A stretch of 64,000 nt of DNA from Pseudidiomarina tainanensis. GTDB taxonomy: Bacteria > Pseudomonadota > Gammaproteobacteria > Enterobacterales > Alteromonadaceae. The position numbers were made by a program, and so were the translations under genes. A model generated the notes under the pieces. That model was not told the DNA's origin. It searched no databases and worked only from the letters and a program-made list of their open reading frames with translations. Below are positions 1 to 10,311 of this stretch, piece after piece. Numbering within the stretch: position 1 is the first letter of the stretch; each line of letters starts with the position of its first letter. The stretch spans positions 434,001 to 498,000 of the forward strand of contig NZ_PIQJ01000001.1 of assembly GCF_004214835.1 (NCBI RefSeq). Reading direction: 5' to 3'.

Positions 1-293
1 CTTGCTAAGTCGCGCAAAGAACTATTTGTCACTTGACCTAGTAACAATACTGAACGGTTGAAAGACACGACCTGTACCCGTGAATCGTCGAGGCGATCAT
101 CGCCCTTCAGTGCGGTGATAACTCGCACTTCAATGGTTTGGTCATCAATTTGAGTCCCAATACTGCGGGTGTCCGTGGCAGCTGAAATGCCAACTGCGGT
201 AGCTCCGACGAGTGCCGCGGCACAACCACTTAAGCTCACAACTAATGCGGTGATTAATACCGCTACAGGCAAAAACTTCCGACGTTCGGTCAT
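1..293 (-). CDS. dolP: BON-domain outer-membrane lipoprotein DolP (YraP), 3' part outside the window
   Basis: The gene is read on the minus strand from an ATG at 293 and runs off the left edge, so only about 97 codons are visible. The product opens with a lipoprotein signal ending in a lipobox (LSGC), followed by small residues and then the start of a BON domain (IDDQTIEVRVITALKGDD). DolP-type proteins bind anionic phospholipid and help maintain the outer membrane; that role is family knowledge. The ATG overlaps the diaA stop by one base (TAATG), so the two are probably translationally coupled. The order lpoA-yraN-diaA-dolP matches the enterobacterial arrangement, which supports the name. Confidence 0.85.
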   Translation of the reverse strand, partial: MTERRKFLPVAVLITALVVSLSGCAAALVGATAVGISAATDTRSIGTQIDDQTIEVRVITALKGDDRLDDSRVQVVSFNRSVLLLGQVTNSSLRDLA

Positions 294-862
294 TAATCTG
301 TCTCCTGAGGGAAAATTCGTTGTTCTGCGACACTGCACAGCATATTTGAAATTTGTAACAGGTGCTCACTTGCACGTGCGGCATTGCTGGTTGGAATACG
401 AATTTCAACGTCATCAGGACCGAGCAAGCCGGCAATATCTACATCGCTATTTTGCGTGAGTGCAATAATCAGCATATTGCGACTGAGTGCCGCTTCCATC
501 GCACGGCTAACACGCGGAGCACGCTCCGCGGCGTTAAATACAATAAGTACATCGTTCGGCTGGCCTACCGCTTGTATCTGTTGTGCAAACATCCGATTGT
601 ATTCAAGCGCACCGTAGTCGGCGTGCAATGATGTTACCGGAAACGGCGGGCGCTCGAAACTCAAGCCAGTCAGCATAATATGCGCAAAATGGCGTGACGT
701 TGCATGGGCAAGACCTTCACCACAGCAATAGACTTTACGTCCATTCAGGAGTGATTCGACTAATAGGTTGCACGCTAACTCAATGGGCTCTTGCAACATG
801 TCAGCCGCAGCAATTTGAGTTTGAATACATTCAGTAAATAAGGTTTTTATAGGATCCTGCAT
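293..862 (-). CDS. diaA: SIS-domain protein DiaA (GmhA-like phosphosugar isomerase fold)
   Basis: The 189-residue product is close to the usual DiaA length (about 196). A single SIS domain fills it, with a nucleotide/sugar-loop region near residue 48 (CCGEG, where most family members have CGNG) and a conserved C-terminal stretch GLLGPDDVEIRIP. In E. coli DiaA is a tetramer that binds DnaA and promotes timely initiation at oriC; function here is inferred from family and position next to yraN and dolP. It is less likely to be a true GmhA heptose isomerase, given this context. It lies 9 bases downstream of yraN and overlaps dolP by one base. Confidence 0.82.
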   Translation of the reverse strand: MQDPIKTLFTECIQTQIAAADMLQEPIELACNLLVESLLNGRKVYCCGEGLAHATSRHFAHIMLTGLSFERPPFPVTSLHADYGALEYNRMFAQQIQAVGQPNDVLIVFNAAERAPRVSRAMEAALSRNMLIIALTQNSDVDIAGLLGPDDVEIRIPTSNAARASEHLLQISNMLCSVAEQRIFPQETD

Positions 863-871
863 ATCACCTCG

Positions 872-1222
872 TTAAAACGCATCTTGCAACCACTGCGCTT
901 GCTCATAGTCCATGACAATGGCGACCACATCAAAGCGCATGCGCGTGACGTGCTCATTCAAATTTTGTTGTATAAGAAAGAGTTGAGCACAACGTCTGAT
1001 TCTTTGACACTGCGCAGCGGTAATCTGTTCCACGACACTGGCAAATTGCTCGTTACTGCGACTTTTCACTTCAACGAATACCCAAGTATCCGCTTCTCGC
1101 ATGATCAAATCAATTTCGCCCATATCGCAAGTATAGTTACTTTCGACATGCTCTAAACCGTGACGCTCAAGTAATCCACGGGCAAGATCTTCCCCGTCCT
1201 TACCCATATCTTTGCGTGACAT
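872..1222 (-). CDS. yraN: YraN/UPF0102 family endonuclease-like protein
   Basis: The 116-residue product has the UPF0102 pattern: an N-terminal G-E-D-x-A segment, then GEIDLIMRE and WVFVEVKSRS, which form the restriction-endonuclease-like core (E, D and E-x-K positions). The family is widely conserved and its biochemical role is not settled. It sits between lpoA and diaA, as in enterics, 18 bases downstream of lpoA, so it is probably in the same transcript. Confidence 0.88.
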   Translation of the reverse strand: MSRKDMGKDGEDLARGLLERHGLEHVESNYTCDMGEIDLIMREADTWVFVEVKSRSNEQFASVVEQITAAQCQRIRRCAQLFLIQQNLNEHVTRMRFDVVAIVMDYEQAQWLQDAF

Positions 1223-1240
1223 TCCTTGTCCCTCATTGAG

Positions 1241-3118
1241 TTACTGACCAGCGACAACCTCGTGCCCGTCGAAACGAGCCCAGTTTAACTCGCGAATCAC
1301 TTGGTTATTGTGAACGGTTAGCTCTCCTGTTAGCCCTTGGGCAGTAATGCCCGGCATCGTCTGTAATAGTGGCAATCGTTGGCTCAACAGTAACGCATCA
1401 TGGCCAAAGGCGACTAAGCGCGCTGTACTGTAGCCCCAATTGCTTCTTAACTCGAGTAAATCTTCGAGTTGTTGTGCTTCACTGTGCCCTGGCAATAGCC
1501 ATGGTGCATCGGTAAAGCGCACCGCGTCGAGATCATTCTCGCTTAAATCGTTACGCAGTGTGTGGCTACCCGAGTTTGCATAAACAGGCAGCGCTTTCAT
1601 AAATGGTGAGATGTTGACGTCAATAAAAGGCTTAAGCAGGCGGGTTTGCTCAATGCCTCCTACTAAGTAAACTGCATCGACGTCGGCTCGACTGCGCGCT
1701 TGCGCATCCACAATAATTTTACCTGCGGCGATTTTTACCTGGTAAATTCGCGCTTCACTGGCTGTTACCCCCAGTTGATCTTGCACTGCCGATTTCATCT
1801 CTTCCGTATTGCGATAATCGCCCATTGAAATCGCTGCGGGATCAGTAAACTGTTCTTGCCAAGCTGTTTTGAATACTTGCGCATGTTGCGAACCGCGTTC
1901 CGTCGCTGGCGCTAATACAATGGGATGGCGATGCCCTTGTTGCGCCATATGTTTGGCGGCTTGACGAATTTCTGTCTCGGCATCTAACGCAAAAAAGTAT
2001 TGTTGCGATAATGTGGTGGCGAGTTGACCACTCGGCTCATTGAGCGTTAGCCAAGGTAACGCTTCAGGTAGTAGCGTTGCATCAATAGCCGCTATATTCG
2101 GTTTCAACAATGGACCGATTAGCACATTCGCTTGGTATTGCTGGAGTAATTCAGGTAGCGATGCGAAATCTAGCGTATTGGTATCAATAAACTGCGCGTG
2201 TACTTGCGGTAATCGGCTTAAACCTTTAATTAGACCGTCACGCACGGCTAAACCTTGCTCTGCATATTGGCCTGTTAATGGGAGCAAAACGAGTGCGGTC
2301 TGGCGCGGCTGTGCGGTCAACACTATTAAATTATCAACGACGAATTGAGCCGGATGATTTGCAAATTCATTCTGCCACTGGGTTAGTGTGGAATCCAGCT
2401 GTTCAGGCGCCGCACTAATTTGGTGCAAAGACTTAACCAATGCCGACCAACCAGCTACTTCTTCACTGCGTTCAAAACTCGGTGGTAGCACGATACGTTC
2501 AGGTTTATTCACTTGACGCAAGGTCTGCCAAACTTGTTCGGGTGAGGTACTCTCCGGTGCCACATTTAGTAGTTGTAGATGATAGCTAGCGGCTTCTTCC
2601 CAATGTTGCTGGGCGCTTGCTGATTTTAATGCAAGCTCAAGAGTCTGAGTTGGATAATCTACTGATAAGCGCGGCTTAAGTAGCGGTTCGAGTAAAGACT
2701 CAACGTAGGTCCAACGCTCTTCGCGGCCAGCGAAACGCGCTTCTAACAACGCCATCAGTTGCTGTTGCGCACTGCTGAGTTCGTTTGATTCAAAGTGGCG
2801 TTGAACTTGCGCAATCACCGCTGCACTTTGTTGCCATTCGCCGTCGCGTTGAAACGTCGCCGCCGCTTGTAATAATGCATCAACTTGTTCGCTGCCGGTC
2901 ATCAATCGGGCATTGGCGAGCCAGCTCTGTGCAGATCGAAAACGTTCATCTAACGGAACTGCTGTAAATTCAGATTCTGATTCACTGGCCTCCGGTTGTG
3001 TTGATGGCGCACGCGGCCCCGACGAACAGCCATTGAGTCCACTGAAAAGTGCGACAATAACCATGCACAACAGGAGCTTCTTTGGCACAATAGCAACAGA
3101 CATTTTGAATTTACCCAT
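1241..3118 (-). CDS. lpoA: Penicillin-binding protein activator lipoprotein LpoA
   Basis: The 625-residue outer-membrane lipoprotein has a signal peptide ending in the lipobox LNGC. A TPR-like helical N-terminal half (about 50-260) is followed by a periplasmic-binding-protein-like C-terminal domain (about 275-620, starting at ALVLLPLTGQYAEQG). LpoA proteins reach through the peptidoglycan to activate PBP1A; that role is known from the family. The start at 3118 gives a five-residue extension before a second in-frame ATG at 3103. The second ATG would give a more typical signal length and a longer leader after the predicted promoter, so the start is uncertain. It is divergent from rsmI. Confidence 0.88.
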   Translation of the reverse strand: MGKFKMSVAIVPKKLLLCMVIVALFSGLNGCSSGPRAPSTQPEASESESEFTAVPLDERFRSAQSWLANARLMTGSEQVDALLQAAATFQRDGEWQQSAAVIAQVQRHFESNELSSAQQQLMALLEARFAGREERWTYVESLLEPLLKPRLSVDYPTQTLELALKSASAQQHWEEAASYHLQLLNVAPESTSPEQVWQTLRQVNKPERIVLPPSFERSEEVAGWSALVKSLHQISAAPEQLDSTLTQWQNEFANHPAQFVVDNLIVLTAQPRQTALVLLPLTGQYAEQGLAVRDGLIKGLSRLPQVHAQFIDTNTLDFASLPELLQQYQANVLIGPLLKPNIAAIDATLLPEALPWLTLNEPSGQLATTLSQQYFFALDAETEIRQAAKHMAQQGHRHPIVLAPATERGSQHAQVFKTAWQEQFTDPAAISMGDYRNTEEMKSAVQDQLGVTASEARIYQVKIAAGKIIVDAQARSRADVDAVYLVGGIEQTRLLKPFIDVNISPFMKALPVYANSGSHTLRNDLSENDLDAVRFTDAPWLLPGHSEAQQLEDLLELRSNWGYSTARLVAFGHDALLLSQRLPLLQTMPGITAQGLTGELTVHNNQVIRELNWARFDGHEVVAGQ

Positions 3119-3137
3119 AGTTTCTGCAATGGGTCAT

Positions 3138-3166
3138 ACTATAAACCGTACGGCAAGGCATCACAA
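3138..3166 (-). promoter_or_regulatory. Predicted sigma-70 promoter of the lpoA operon
   Basis: On the minus strand, TTGTGA (3166-3161) and TATAGT (3143-3138) are separated by 17 bases. This would place the transcript start near 3131, just upstream of lpoA. The match is by eye and the -35 box is imperfect. Confidence 0.45.
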
Positions 3167-3197
3167 TCGCGCCGCGAGGTTCTTACAAGGGGTTAAC

Positions 3198-4049
3198 ATG
3201 AGTACCGAAACCTTTGGCTGTTTATATATTGTGCCAACACCCATAGGTAATTTGGCGGATATGACGGAGCGTTCAATTCAAATCCTACGCTCTTGTGATG
3301 CTATTGCTGCTGAAGATACCCGCCATAGCGGACAGTTAATGCAGCATCTTGGTATTCGTGCCAACTTGTTTGCATTGCATGAACACAACGAGCGACAACG
3401 CGCAGAGCAAGTCATTGAGCGATTACAAAAGGGCGAAACCATTGCGCTTATCAGTGATGCCGGCACGCCTCTAATTTCTGATCCTGGCTATGTGTTAGTC
3501 CAACAATGTCGTCAAGCTGGTCTAAAGGTTGTTGCGTTACCGGGTGCCTGTGCATTTGTCACGGCGTTATCTGGTGCGGGGTTACCGACTGATCGGTTTA
3601 GTTTCGAAGGATTTTTACCAGCCAAACCGCAGCAACGTCGTAAACGGCTCGAGCAGGTGGCCACAGATACACGGACCTTGGTTTTTTATGAATCGCCACA
3701 TCGCATTGTCGACACCTTAGCGGATATGGTCACAACGATCGGCACCGAGCGTCTACTTGTTCTGGCACGTGAGCTCACCAAGCAATTTGAAACTTATTTA
3801 AGCGGTACAATTGCTGAAGTACAACAGCAAGTGCTGAGTGACAGTAATCAACAGCGTGGTGAAATGGTATTAATTCTTGGCGGCGCGCCTGAAGTTGAAG
3901 CTGATGACGTCAATCCTGCGGCGTTAAAAACACTAAATTTGTTGCGCAAAGAACTTCCTTTGAAAAAGGCCGCCGCGCTTGCCGCAGAAATTCATGGGGC
4001 GCGCAAAAACACACTGTATCAGCTGGCGCTCGAGCAAGATAACCAGTAG
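3198..4049 (+). CDS. rsmI: 16S rRNA (cytidine-1402 2'-O)-methyltransferase RsmI
   Basis: The 283-residue product is a tetrapyrrole-methylase-fold enzyme. Its N-terminus reads LYIVPTPIGNLADMTERS, with the AEDTRHSG and ISDAGTPLISDPG signatures that follow in RsmI, and GACAFVTALSGAG at mid-protein. RsmI methylates the ribose of C1402 in 16S rRNA using SAM. The ATG at 3198 follows an AAGGGG ribosome-binding site; upstream in-frame starts would extend it without homology. It is divergent from lpoA, as in E. coli. The gene ends only about 10 bases before rnpB, so the rnpB promoter must lie in its 3' end. Confidence 0.93.
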   Translation: MSTETFGCLYIVPTPIGNLADMTERSIQILRSCDAIAAEDTRHSGQLMQHLGIRANLFALHEHNERQRAEQVIERLQKGETIALISDAGTPLISDPGYVLVQQCRQAGLKVVALPGACAFVTALSGAGLPTDRFSFEGFLPAKPQQRRKRLEQVATDTRTLVFYESPHRIVDTLADMVTTIGTERLLVLARELTKQFETYLSGTIAEVQQQVLSDSNQQRGEMVLILGGAPEVEADDVNPAALKTLNLLRKELPLKKAAALAAEIHGARKNTLYQLALEQDNQ

Positions 4050-4059
4050 AATGCGCTCC
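4047..4059 (+). promoter_or_regulatory. Predicted -10 box and GC-rich discriminator of rnpB
   Basis: TAGAAT (4047-4052) overlaps the rsmI stop and is followed by GCGCTCC, directly before the mature rnpB 5' end. No convincing -35 box is visible. A GC-rich discriminator is typical of stringently controlled stable-RNA promoters; that control here is inference. Confidence 0.45.
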
Positions 4060-4400
<341 letters not shown>

Positions 4401-4416
<16 letters not shown>

Positions 4417-6668
4417 GACACATCTTTTTCAGTATCAGAACGACCCTCTAATACATCGCGATTAAATTGTTGAGTAAAACGAATAAACTCGTTCAGTGGC
4501 ATCGCTCGGCCGTAGAAGAAGCCTTGTTGGTAATGACATTTTTGCTGTTGTAAGAACTCAACTTGTTGTTCATGCTCAACGCCTTCAGCAACCACACTCA
4601 TATTCAACGTGTGAGCAATACGAATCAACACTTCAACTAGCGCTTTTTGTTGGCCTTGATGCGGTACATTATGCAAGAAGCTACGGTCAATCTTAATCAC
4701 ATCGATGGGGTAGGAGCGCAGGTAGTTCAAACTTGAGTAACCGGTACCAAAGTCATCAATAGCTAACGAAATACCGGCATCGCGCAGCTTTCTTAAGTTA
4801 GCGAACTGTCGTTCTTTATTGCGCATGAGCATTGATTCGGTAATTTCGAACATCAGGCGGTTGGTTGGAACATCGGCCGCAGCAATCACGTTAAGCCAGT
4901 GTGTTGCTGCTTGGCGGTCATTAAATTCGCGCGGCGAACGGTTAAGCGCAACGGCCAAATCAAGACCAGCTTCATGCATTTTCTTCCAATCGCGTACCAC
5001 CTGACGTAATACGAAATCACCTAACCCAATAATCGCACCGGTTTTTTCTGCAATCGGGATAAACTCCGCTGGCGAAATCGCGCCGCGTTCTGGGTGAGTC
5101 CATCTAATAAGCGCTTCACAACGTGTCAGTAACCCAGTTTCGGTTTCAATGACGGGTTGATAATGCACTTCAAATTGTTCCGCCTCGATGCCCTTAATAA
5201 TTTGATGGTGCAAATTAATATCGCGCTCGGTACTTTGGCGCAGTTGCTCATCAAAAAAGTGCACGCTCATTGCGCCTTGCGCTTTGGCTGCGTACATCGC
5301 TAATTCGGCGTGCTTCAATAGCTGTTGCACTTCTTGGCCGTCATGCGGGAACATCGCGATACCGGTACTGGCGGTCATATTAATATGGTTGTGCTCGATA
5401 TCGAGCGTGTGCAAGAGATCGTTCATAATCGCTTTGGCACGAATTTCGGCTTCGCTCGGGTCGTTGAGGTCACGTAGTACAATGGCAAATTCATCGCCGC
5501 CAATACGTGCTAATAAATCATCTTCACGAATACTGGTACGAATACGTTCCGCAACCCGCTGCAATAGCGCATCACCAACTTCATGGCCTAACACATCGTT
5601 GATTTCGCGTAAGTGATCAAGGTCGAGCACTAACAATGCAAATTTCTGCTGGTTGCGCAATGCTGATCGAATATCGGCGCCCAGTTGTTCCGAGAAGAAA
5701 TTACGATTTGGTAAATCGGTTAAGCCATCGTAACGCGCTTGATAGGCAATCGTTGAAATAGCGCCACGTAAGCGATGCTGGGTAAAAATCAGCATCAAGA
5801 ATGCGGATAAGATTACCGCTGTAAGGCCAATGCCAATCGCCCAATGCAACCAAAAGTCGGCGTTGGTGGCAACCCATTGGCCATCACGCGGAAACGCAGC
5901 GAGCTCCCAGCGACCGCGTGGGAAGGAAATTTCGGCAGTGAGTGCGTCGGCATTGAACACATCGGCATTGCCGGCAAACGGGATTGGATTCGGGTTTAAG
6001 TCATTTTTTGCATGACGAATGGCAAACGAATAATTTGGGTGTTGATAAAACCGGACGCCTTCAAGTAAGTGCACATGATCAATCACTAACGAGGCGACGC
6101 CCCACAATGACCGGTCGTTGCGAAAGATGGGCATCCGCGCAATCAGCGCATCACGACCTTGCGTCAGCCGCAATGGCCCCGTCAACACCACATCTTTGAC
6201 GGCGACGGCACGCAAAATACCTGCATATTGATCGGTATCAAGGCGATAATTAAAACCAATCATGGATTGGTTACCTTCAACCGGATAAACAAACTTAACG
6301 ATTAAATCAGGCGCAAGCGCGACATGCATGATGTCGAGATTAGAAGAGAGAAACTCATCGATGATATGTTGAAGACGAACACGGTCGGGCGAATCTTGCC
6401 ATAGAATTTCAGGACGCAGGGCACGTAACGCGAGCATGTTGGCTTGCAGGCGCTGTTCTATTTGGCCGCGCATCGAGCTTAAGTGTTCGCTAGCTCGACG
6501 TTTTTCTATTTCCAGTTGCTGCTGTCGCTCGCCGTCGACAACCAAGTACACCGCGTACAACAAAGCGGATGCAATAAATAGCACAACAACAAGGTAGCGC
6601 AATAAACGCCATCGTTCGGACTGCTTACCGAACTTATCTGGAAAACTCACAACATCTATCTGCTTCAT
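4401..6668 (-). CDS. Membrane CHASE-GGDEF-EAL cyclic-di-GMP turnover protein
   Basis: The 755-residue protein has a transmembrane helix near 24-44, an extracytoplasmic sensor region of CHASE type (about 75-230, with LTQGRDALIARMPIF), a second helix near 274-296, a GGDEF domain (motif intact at 390-394, RIGGDEFA) and an EAL domain (EAL at 518-520, with IDDFGTGYSSL and VAEGVEH retained). Both motif sets look intact, so it could be a diguanylate cyclase, a phosphodiesterase, or both; the sequence cannot decide. The signal sensed is unknown. It is monocistronic and divergent from mraZ. Its final codons and stop overlap the 3' end of rnpB on the opposite strand. Confidence 0.9.
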
Positions 6669-6784
6669 TTATATGAGAAAGCTTATTATTAGAATTATAT
6701 GCTGTTTGACATAGTATTCGCATCATCCTTTACCTAATCCTTTCCGTCAAGCGCTGTTACACATCGCAAACACATCATTTTTTC

Positions 6785-6814
6785 TTGACAGGTGGAAAGA
6801 TCGGCACCTAGACT
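6785..6814 (+). promoter_or_regulatory. Promoter of the dcw cluster (Pmra)
   Basis: A perfect -35 TTGACA (6785-6790), an 18-base spacer and TAGACT (6809-6814) lie just upstream of mraZ. Transcription would begin near 6821, at the edge of the MraZ operator, so MraZ binding would block it. Confidence 0.7.
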
Positions 6815-6822
6815 GTCACATT

Positions 6823-6848
6823 GTGGGGATTTGTGGGTAATAGTGGAT
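6823..6848 (+). promoter_or_regulatory. MraZ operator: three direct repeats at a 10-bp period
   Basis: GTGGGG (6823), GTGGGT (6833) and GTGGAT (6843) recur at exactly 10-bp spacing. MraZ is known to bind TGGGN repeats separated by 5 bases upstream of its own gene, so this is the expected autoregulatory site. The third repeat departs from consensus (TGGAT). The longer reading of mraZ starting at 6821 is therefore rejected, because it would run through this operator. Confidence 0.8.
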
Positions 6849-6856
6849 CAAATAAT

Positions 6857-7315
6857 ATGTTTCGTGGCGCAGCAGCACTCAGTCTAGATGACAAAGGTCG
6901 GCTCGCGATACCAGCAAAGTATCGCAAGAGTCTGCTTTTGGATTGTGACGGGCAAATGGTCTGCACCATCGACATCAAGCAACCCTGTTTATTGCTGTAT
7001 CCATTGCCACAATGGCAATTGATTGAACAGAAGCTCACCACCTTATCAAGCATGAACCCCGCGGAGCGTCGTCTCCAGCGTTTGCTACTGGGTCACGCCG
7101 AAGACTGCCAAATGGACAAAAATGGTCGCATTTTGATCGCACCAACACTGCGCCAACATGCTGACTTGAGCAAAAAGATCATGATCATTGGTCAGCTCAA
7201 CAAGTTCGAACTTTGGTCTGAAGCGGCATGGCAAGAGCAAATCGCAGCCGATATGGCAGCGGAGCAAGAAGACGACTTGGCACACAGTGATCGACTACAA
7301 GACTTCTCATTATAA
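6857..7315 (+). CDS. mraZ: Transcriptional regulator MraZ
   Basis: The 152-residue protein equals the E. coli length and has two SpoVT/AbrB-like swapped-hairpin repeats, each with the D-x-K-G-R signature ([10 protein letters not shown] near residue 9 and [11 protein letters not shown] near 85). MraZ binds DNA as a ring-shaped oligomer and represses the dcw operon. The ATG at 6857 gives the canonical N-terminus [15 protein letters not shown]. Its TAA stop overlaps the rsmH ATG (TAATG), indicating coupling. Confidence 0.95.
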   Translation: MFRGAAALSLDDKGRLAIPAKYRKSLLLDCDGQMVCTIDIKQPCLLLYPLPQWQLIEQKLTTLSSMNPAERRLQRLLLGHAEDCQMDKNGRILIAPTLRQHADLSKKIMIIGQLNKFELWSEAAWQEQIAADMAAEQEDDLAHSDRLQDFSL

Positions 7316-8265
7316 TGACAACAGAAGCGCAACAACACGTCTCGGTGTTGTTACAAGAGTCCATAGAGGCTCTTGCGATCAAACCAGACGGAATTTATTT
7401 AGATGCAACCTTCGGTAGAGGGGGGCATTCACGCGCTATTCTGGCCGAATTAAACTCGCAAGGTAAACTCTACGCACTCGATCGCGACCCCACCGCCATC
7501 GCTGCTGCTGAAGCCTTGCGTGACGACCCGCGATTTACCATTATCCACACGCCATTCTCTCGCTTAGACGAGGTGCTTGAAACGCAGCAATTGCGCGGCA
7601 AGCTCGACGGTATTTTATTTGACCTCGGTGTCTCCTCCCCACAATTGGATGATGCTGAGCGAGGTTTTAGTTTCATGCGCGAAGGTCCACTCGATATGCG
7701 CATGGATACTAGCACCGGTATGACCGCAGCGGATTTCCTTAATACCGCAAGCGCTGATGACATTGCATTTGTACTGCGTGAGTACGGCGAGGAGCGCTTT
7801 GCTTGGCGTATCGCGCAAGCCATTGTGAAACAACGTGAAGAACAACCGCTCTCAACAACGCGTGAACTTGCCGAGTTAATTGCGCAGGCGGTGCCATTTA
7901 AGGACAAACACAAACATCCTGCTACCCGCAGCTTTCAGGGTATCCGTATTCATATCAACGGCGAGCTCGATGAAATCGAAACGGCCTTAACTGCCGCCGT
8001 GAGTGGTTTGAAACCAGAAGGGCGGCTTGCGGTGATTAGTTTTCATAGTCTCGAAGACCGCATGGTGAAGCGCTTTATGCGAGCGCAAGCACAGGGTCGA
8101 CCCATTCCAGCCGGGCTGCCAATCCGAGACGCGGACTTCGATCGCGGCCAAACTTTGCGCCTAGTTGGCAAAGCCATCAAACCATCGGCCGCAGAAATTA
8201 AAGTGAACCCCAGAGCGCGGAGCTCCGTGCTAAGAATTGCTGCGAGGTTAGATTATGAAAGCTAG
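7315..8265 (+). CDS. rsmH: 16S rRNA (cytosine-1402 N4)-methyltransferase RsmH (MraW)
   Basis: The 316-residue SAM-dependent methyltransferase has the glycine-rich SAM loop [14 protein letters not shown] (about 27-40), then [19 protein letters not shown] and a C-terminal [15 protein letters not shown], all characteristic of RsmH. It makes m4C1402 in 16S rRNA, the same nucleotide ribose-methylated by RsmI, whose gene is also in this window. Starts inside the mraZ stop codon and overlaps ftsL by 11 bases. Confidence 0.96.
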   Translation: MTTEAQQHVSVLLQESIEALAIKPDGIYLDATFGRGGHSRAILAELNSQGKLYALDRDPTAIAAAEALRDDPRFTIIHTPFSRLDEVLETQQLRGKLDGILFDLGVSSPQLDDAERGFSFMREGPLDMRMDTSTGMTAADFLNTASADDIAFVLREYGEERFAWRIAQAIVKQREEQPLSTTRELAELIAQAVPFKDKHKHPATRSFQGIRIHINGELDEIETALTAAVSGLKPEGRLAVISFHSLEDRMVKRFMRAQAQGRPIPAGLPIRDADFDRGQTLRLVGKAIKPSAAEIKVNPRARSSVLRIAARLDYES

Positions 8266-8572
8266 CCGAGTACCAGCGTTATTGACAGTTTTGTTTGAAG
8301 ATTTGCGCCAACACCTCGTGTTGGTTTTGCTGTTTTTAATGGTCATCGGTAGCGCCATGGCAGTGATTTACGTTTCACACAGCCATCGATTGCTGACTAT
8401 TGAGCGTGATGATCTCCTCTCACAACGCGATGAGATTGATATTGAGTGGCGCCATTTACAAATTGAACAGAATACCTTAACCGAACATAACCGCGTTGAG
8501 CGTATTGCCCAGCAACGCCTCAATATGGTGCGCGCTGAAGCCGAGCAGGAGGTGCTAGTGCCATGGCAATAA
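8255..8572 (+). CDS. ftsL: Cell division protein FtsL
   Basis: The 105-residue bitopic membrane protein has a short cytoplasmic N-terminus, one transmembrane helix (about 21-42, [20 protein letters not shown]) and a periplasmic leucine-zipper-like coiled coil ([20 protein letters not shown]). FtsL works with FtsB and FtsQ to activate FtsWI. Sequence conservation is low in this family, so position between rsmH and ftsI carries much of the call. It overlaps both neighbours. Confidence 0.93.
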   Translation: MKASRVPALLTVLFEDLRQHLVLVLLFLMVIGSAMAVIYVSHSHRLLTIERDDLLSQRDEIDIEWRHLQIEQNTLTEHNRVERIAQQRLNMVRAEAEQEVLVPWQ

Positions 8573-10311
8573 CACCGAAGCCAAACCGCCGCGCTGTTAA
8601 AAAAGCGCAACCACATTTGAGCAAGGGACGTTTCTACTTCGCCTTGTTAGTGGTATTCGGCGTGTTTGGCTCGCTGGTGGCACGCGCCGCATACATTCAA
8701 TTGATTGAGCCTGAGCGCTTGATCTACGAAGGTGACCGTCGTTCGCTTCGCGCCGATGCAACCACCGTACAACGTGGCAGCATTTTAGACCGTAATGGCC
8801 GTGAATTAGCGGTTAGCGTGCCAGTACAAACCGTTTGGGCGGATCCGAAGCGGGTTCATGAAGGGGACGGCTTGGCGAATCGCGAACGTTGGTTAGCGCT
8901 TGCTGAAGTGTTCCGGACCGACGTAAACAACTTGCTTGAAAAAGTAGCCGATCCGTCGCGTCGCTTCGTTTATCTGGAACGTAAAGTGACACCTGGCGTT
9001 GCTGACTTTGTGCGGCAGCTGGGTATCCCTGGTGTTTATCTCAAAACAGAGTCGCGTCGCTTTTATCCAGCTGGTGAAATTGCCGCTCATGTGGTGGGCT
9101 TTACCGATATCGACGGACTCGGTATTGAAGGTTTAGAAGCGATTTACAATCAAGTGCTCACCGGTGTACCCGGCGAGCGAGTTTATCGCAAGGATGCGGC
9201 AGGACGGGTTGTTGAAGAAATTCGGGTGACCGAAGCGCAACAACCACAACAATTGACGCTGAGTATTGATCAACGTCTGCAATCACTGGCTTATGCCGAA
9301 GTCAAAAAGGCCGTGCGCTATCACCAGGCGACTTCGGGCTCGGCAGTGATTCTAGACGTGAAAACCGGCGAGGTACTCGCAATGGTCAACAGCCCGTCCT
9401 ACAACCCTAATAACCGCAATGATTTGCAGCCACATAAATTGCGTAATCGGGCGATTACTGATGCCTATGAACCAGGTTCAACGGTGAAGCCACTAGCGGT
9501 GATTGCCGGGTTAGAAGCGGGCGCGATTAAACCTGATGATGTGATTAATACCAGTCCGGGTTGGTTACGCTTGGGCGGACGCCGCGTGAGCGATCCGATT
9601 AATCGTGGTGAGCAAACAATTACACAAATTTTAGAGAACTCTAGCAACGTTGGCACTGCCAAAATCGCACTAGCTACGGGAATTAACAACATGTTAGATA
9701 CCTACGCAGCGGTGGGATTTGGGAATGATACAGGGGTTGCCATGTTGGGTGAGAGTTTTGGGATTTTACAGAATCGGCAACGCTGGTCCGATTTTGAGAT
9801 TGCGACGTTGTCGTACGGTTATGGTATGTCCGCCACCACGCTTCAATTAGCGCAAATGTACGCGATAATTGGCAACGGTGGTAAGCGTGTTCCGCTGACC
9901 ATTCAGCGCCGCGAAGGTGCGCCGGAAGGTGAACAGGTTATTTCAGAAAATACAGCAAAGACTGTGTTAGCCATGCTTGAAAGCGTGGTTGCCAATGGCT
10001 CAGGTAAGCGTGCGCAGGTGCGCGGTTATCGCGTGGCTGGGAAAACCGGTACTTCGCGGAAGGCTATTGCTGGCGGCTATGGCGAAGAGTATGTGACTTT
10101 ATTCGCTGGTATTGCGCCAGTCAGTAATCCGCGCTTAGCGGTGGTGGTGACCGTCAACGAACCGAGCGGCGACGAGTATTATGGCAGTGAGGTGTCAGCA
10201 CCTGTGTTTGCTGAAATTGTGAGTGATGCGTTACGCGTGATGAACATTCCACCAGATAATTTGGCCGATGCGCAGTTAAAAGCTGCCGGTTTTGGAGGTT
10301 CAGATGATTGA
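8563..10311 (+). CDS. ftsI: Septal peptidoglycan transpeptidase FtsI (PBP3)
   Basis: The 582-residue class B penicillin-binding protein has a transmembrane anchor near 25-45, a pedestal domain beginning with RGSILDRNGRELAVS, and a transpeptidase domain with all three active-site motifs: S306-T-V-K309, the SSN triad (NSSNVG) and KTG (AGKTGTSRK). It cross-links septal peptidoglycan in the divisome with FtsW. Its start overlaps ftsL by 10 bases and its end overlaps the murE start. Confidence 0.97.
   Translation: MAITPKPNRRAVKKAQPHLSKGRFYFALLVVFGVFGSLVARAAYIQLIEPERLIYEGDRRSLRADATTVQRGSILDRNGRELAVSVPVQTVWADPKRVHEGDGLANRERWLALAEVFRTDVNNLLEKVADPSRRFVYLERKVTPGVADFVRQLGIPGVYLKTESRRFYPAGEIAAHVVGFTDIDGLGIEGLEAIYNQVLTGVPGERVYRKDAAGRVVEEIRVTEAQQPQQLTLSIDQRLQSLAYAEVKKAVRYHQATSGSAVILDVKTGEVLAMVNSPSYNPNNRNDLQPHKLRNRAITDAYEPGSTVKPLAVIAGLEAGAIKPDDVINTSPGWLRLGGRRVSDPINRGEQTITQILENSSNVGTAKIALATGINNMLDTYAAVGFGNDTGVAMLGESFGILQNRQRWSDFEIATLSYGYGMSATTLQLAQMYAIIGNGGKRVPLTIQRREGAPEGEQVISENTAKTVLAMLESVVANGSGKRAQVRGYRVAGKTGTSRKAIAGGYGEEYVTLFAGIAPVSNPRLAVVVTVNEPSGDEYYGSEVSAPVFAEIVSDALRVMNIPPDNLADAQLKAAGFGGSDD

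Noticed and set aside
2913-3197. Upstream extension of rsmI
   Set aside because: It would overlap the divergent lpoA start and its promoter, and it precedes the normal RsmI N-terminus, which has a good ribosome-binding site at 3198.
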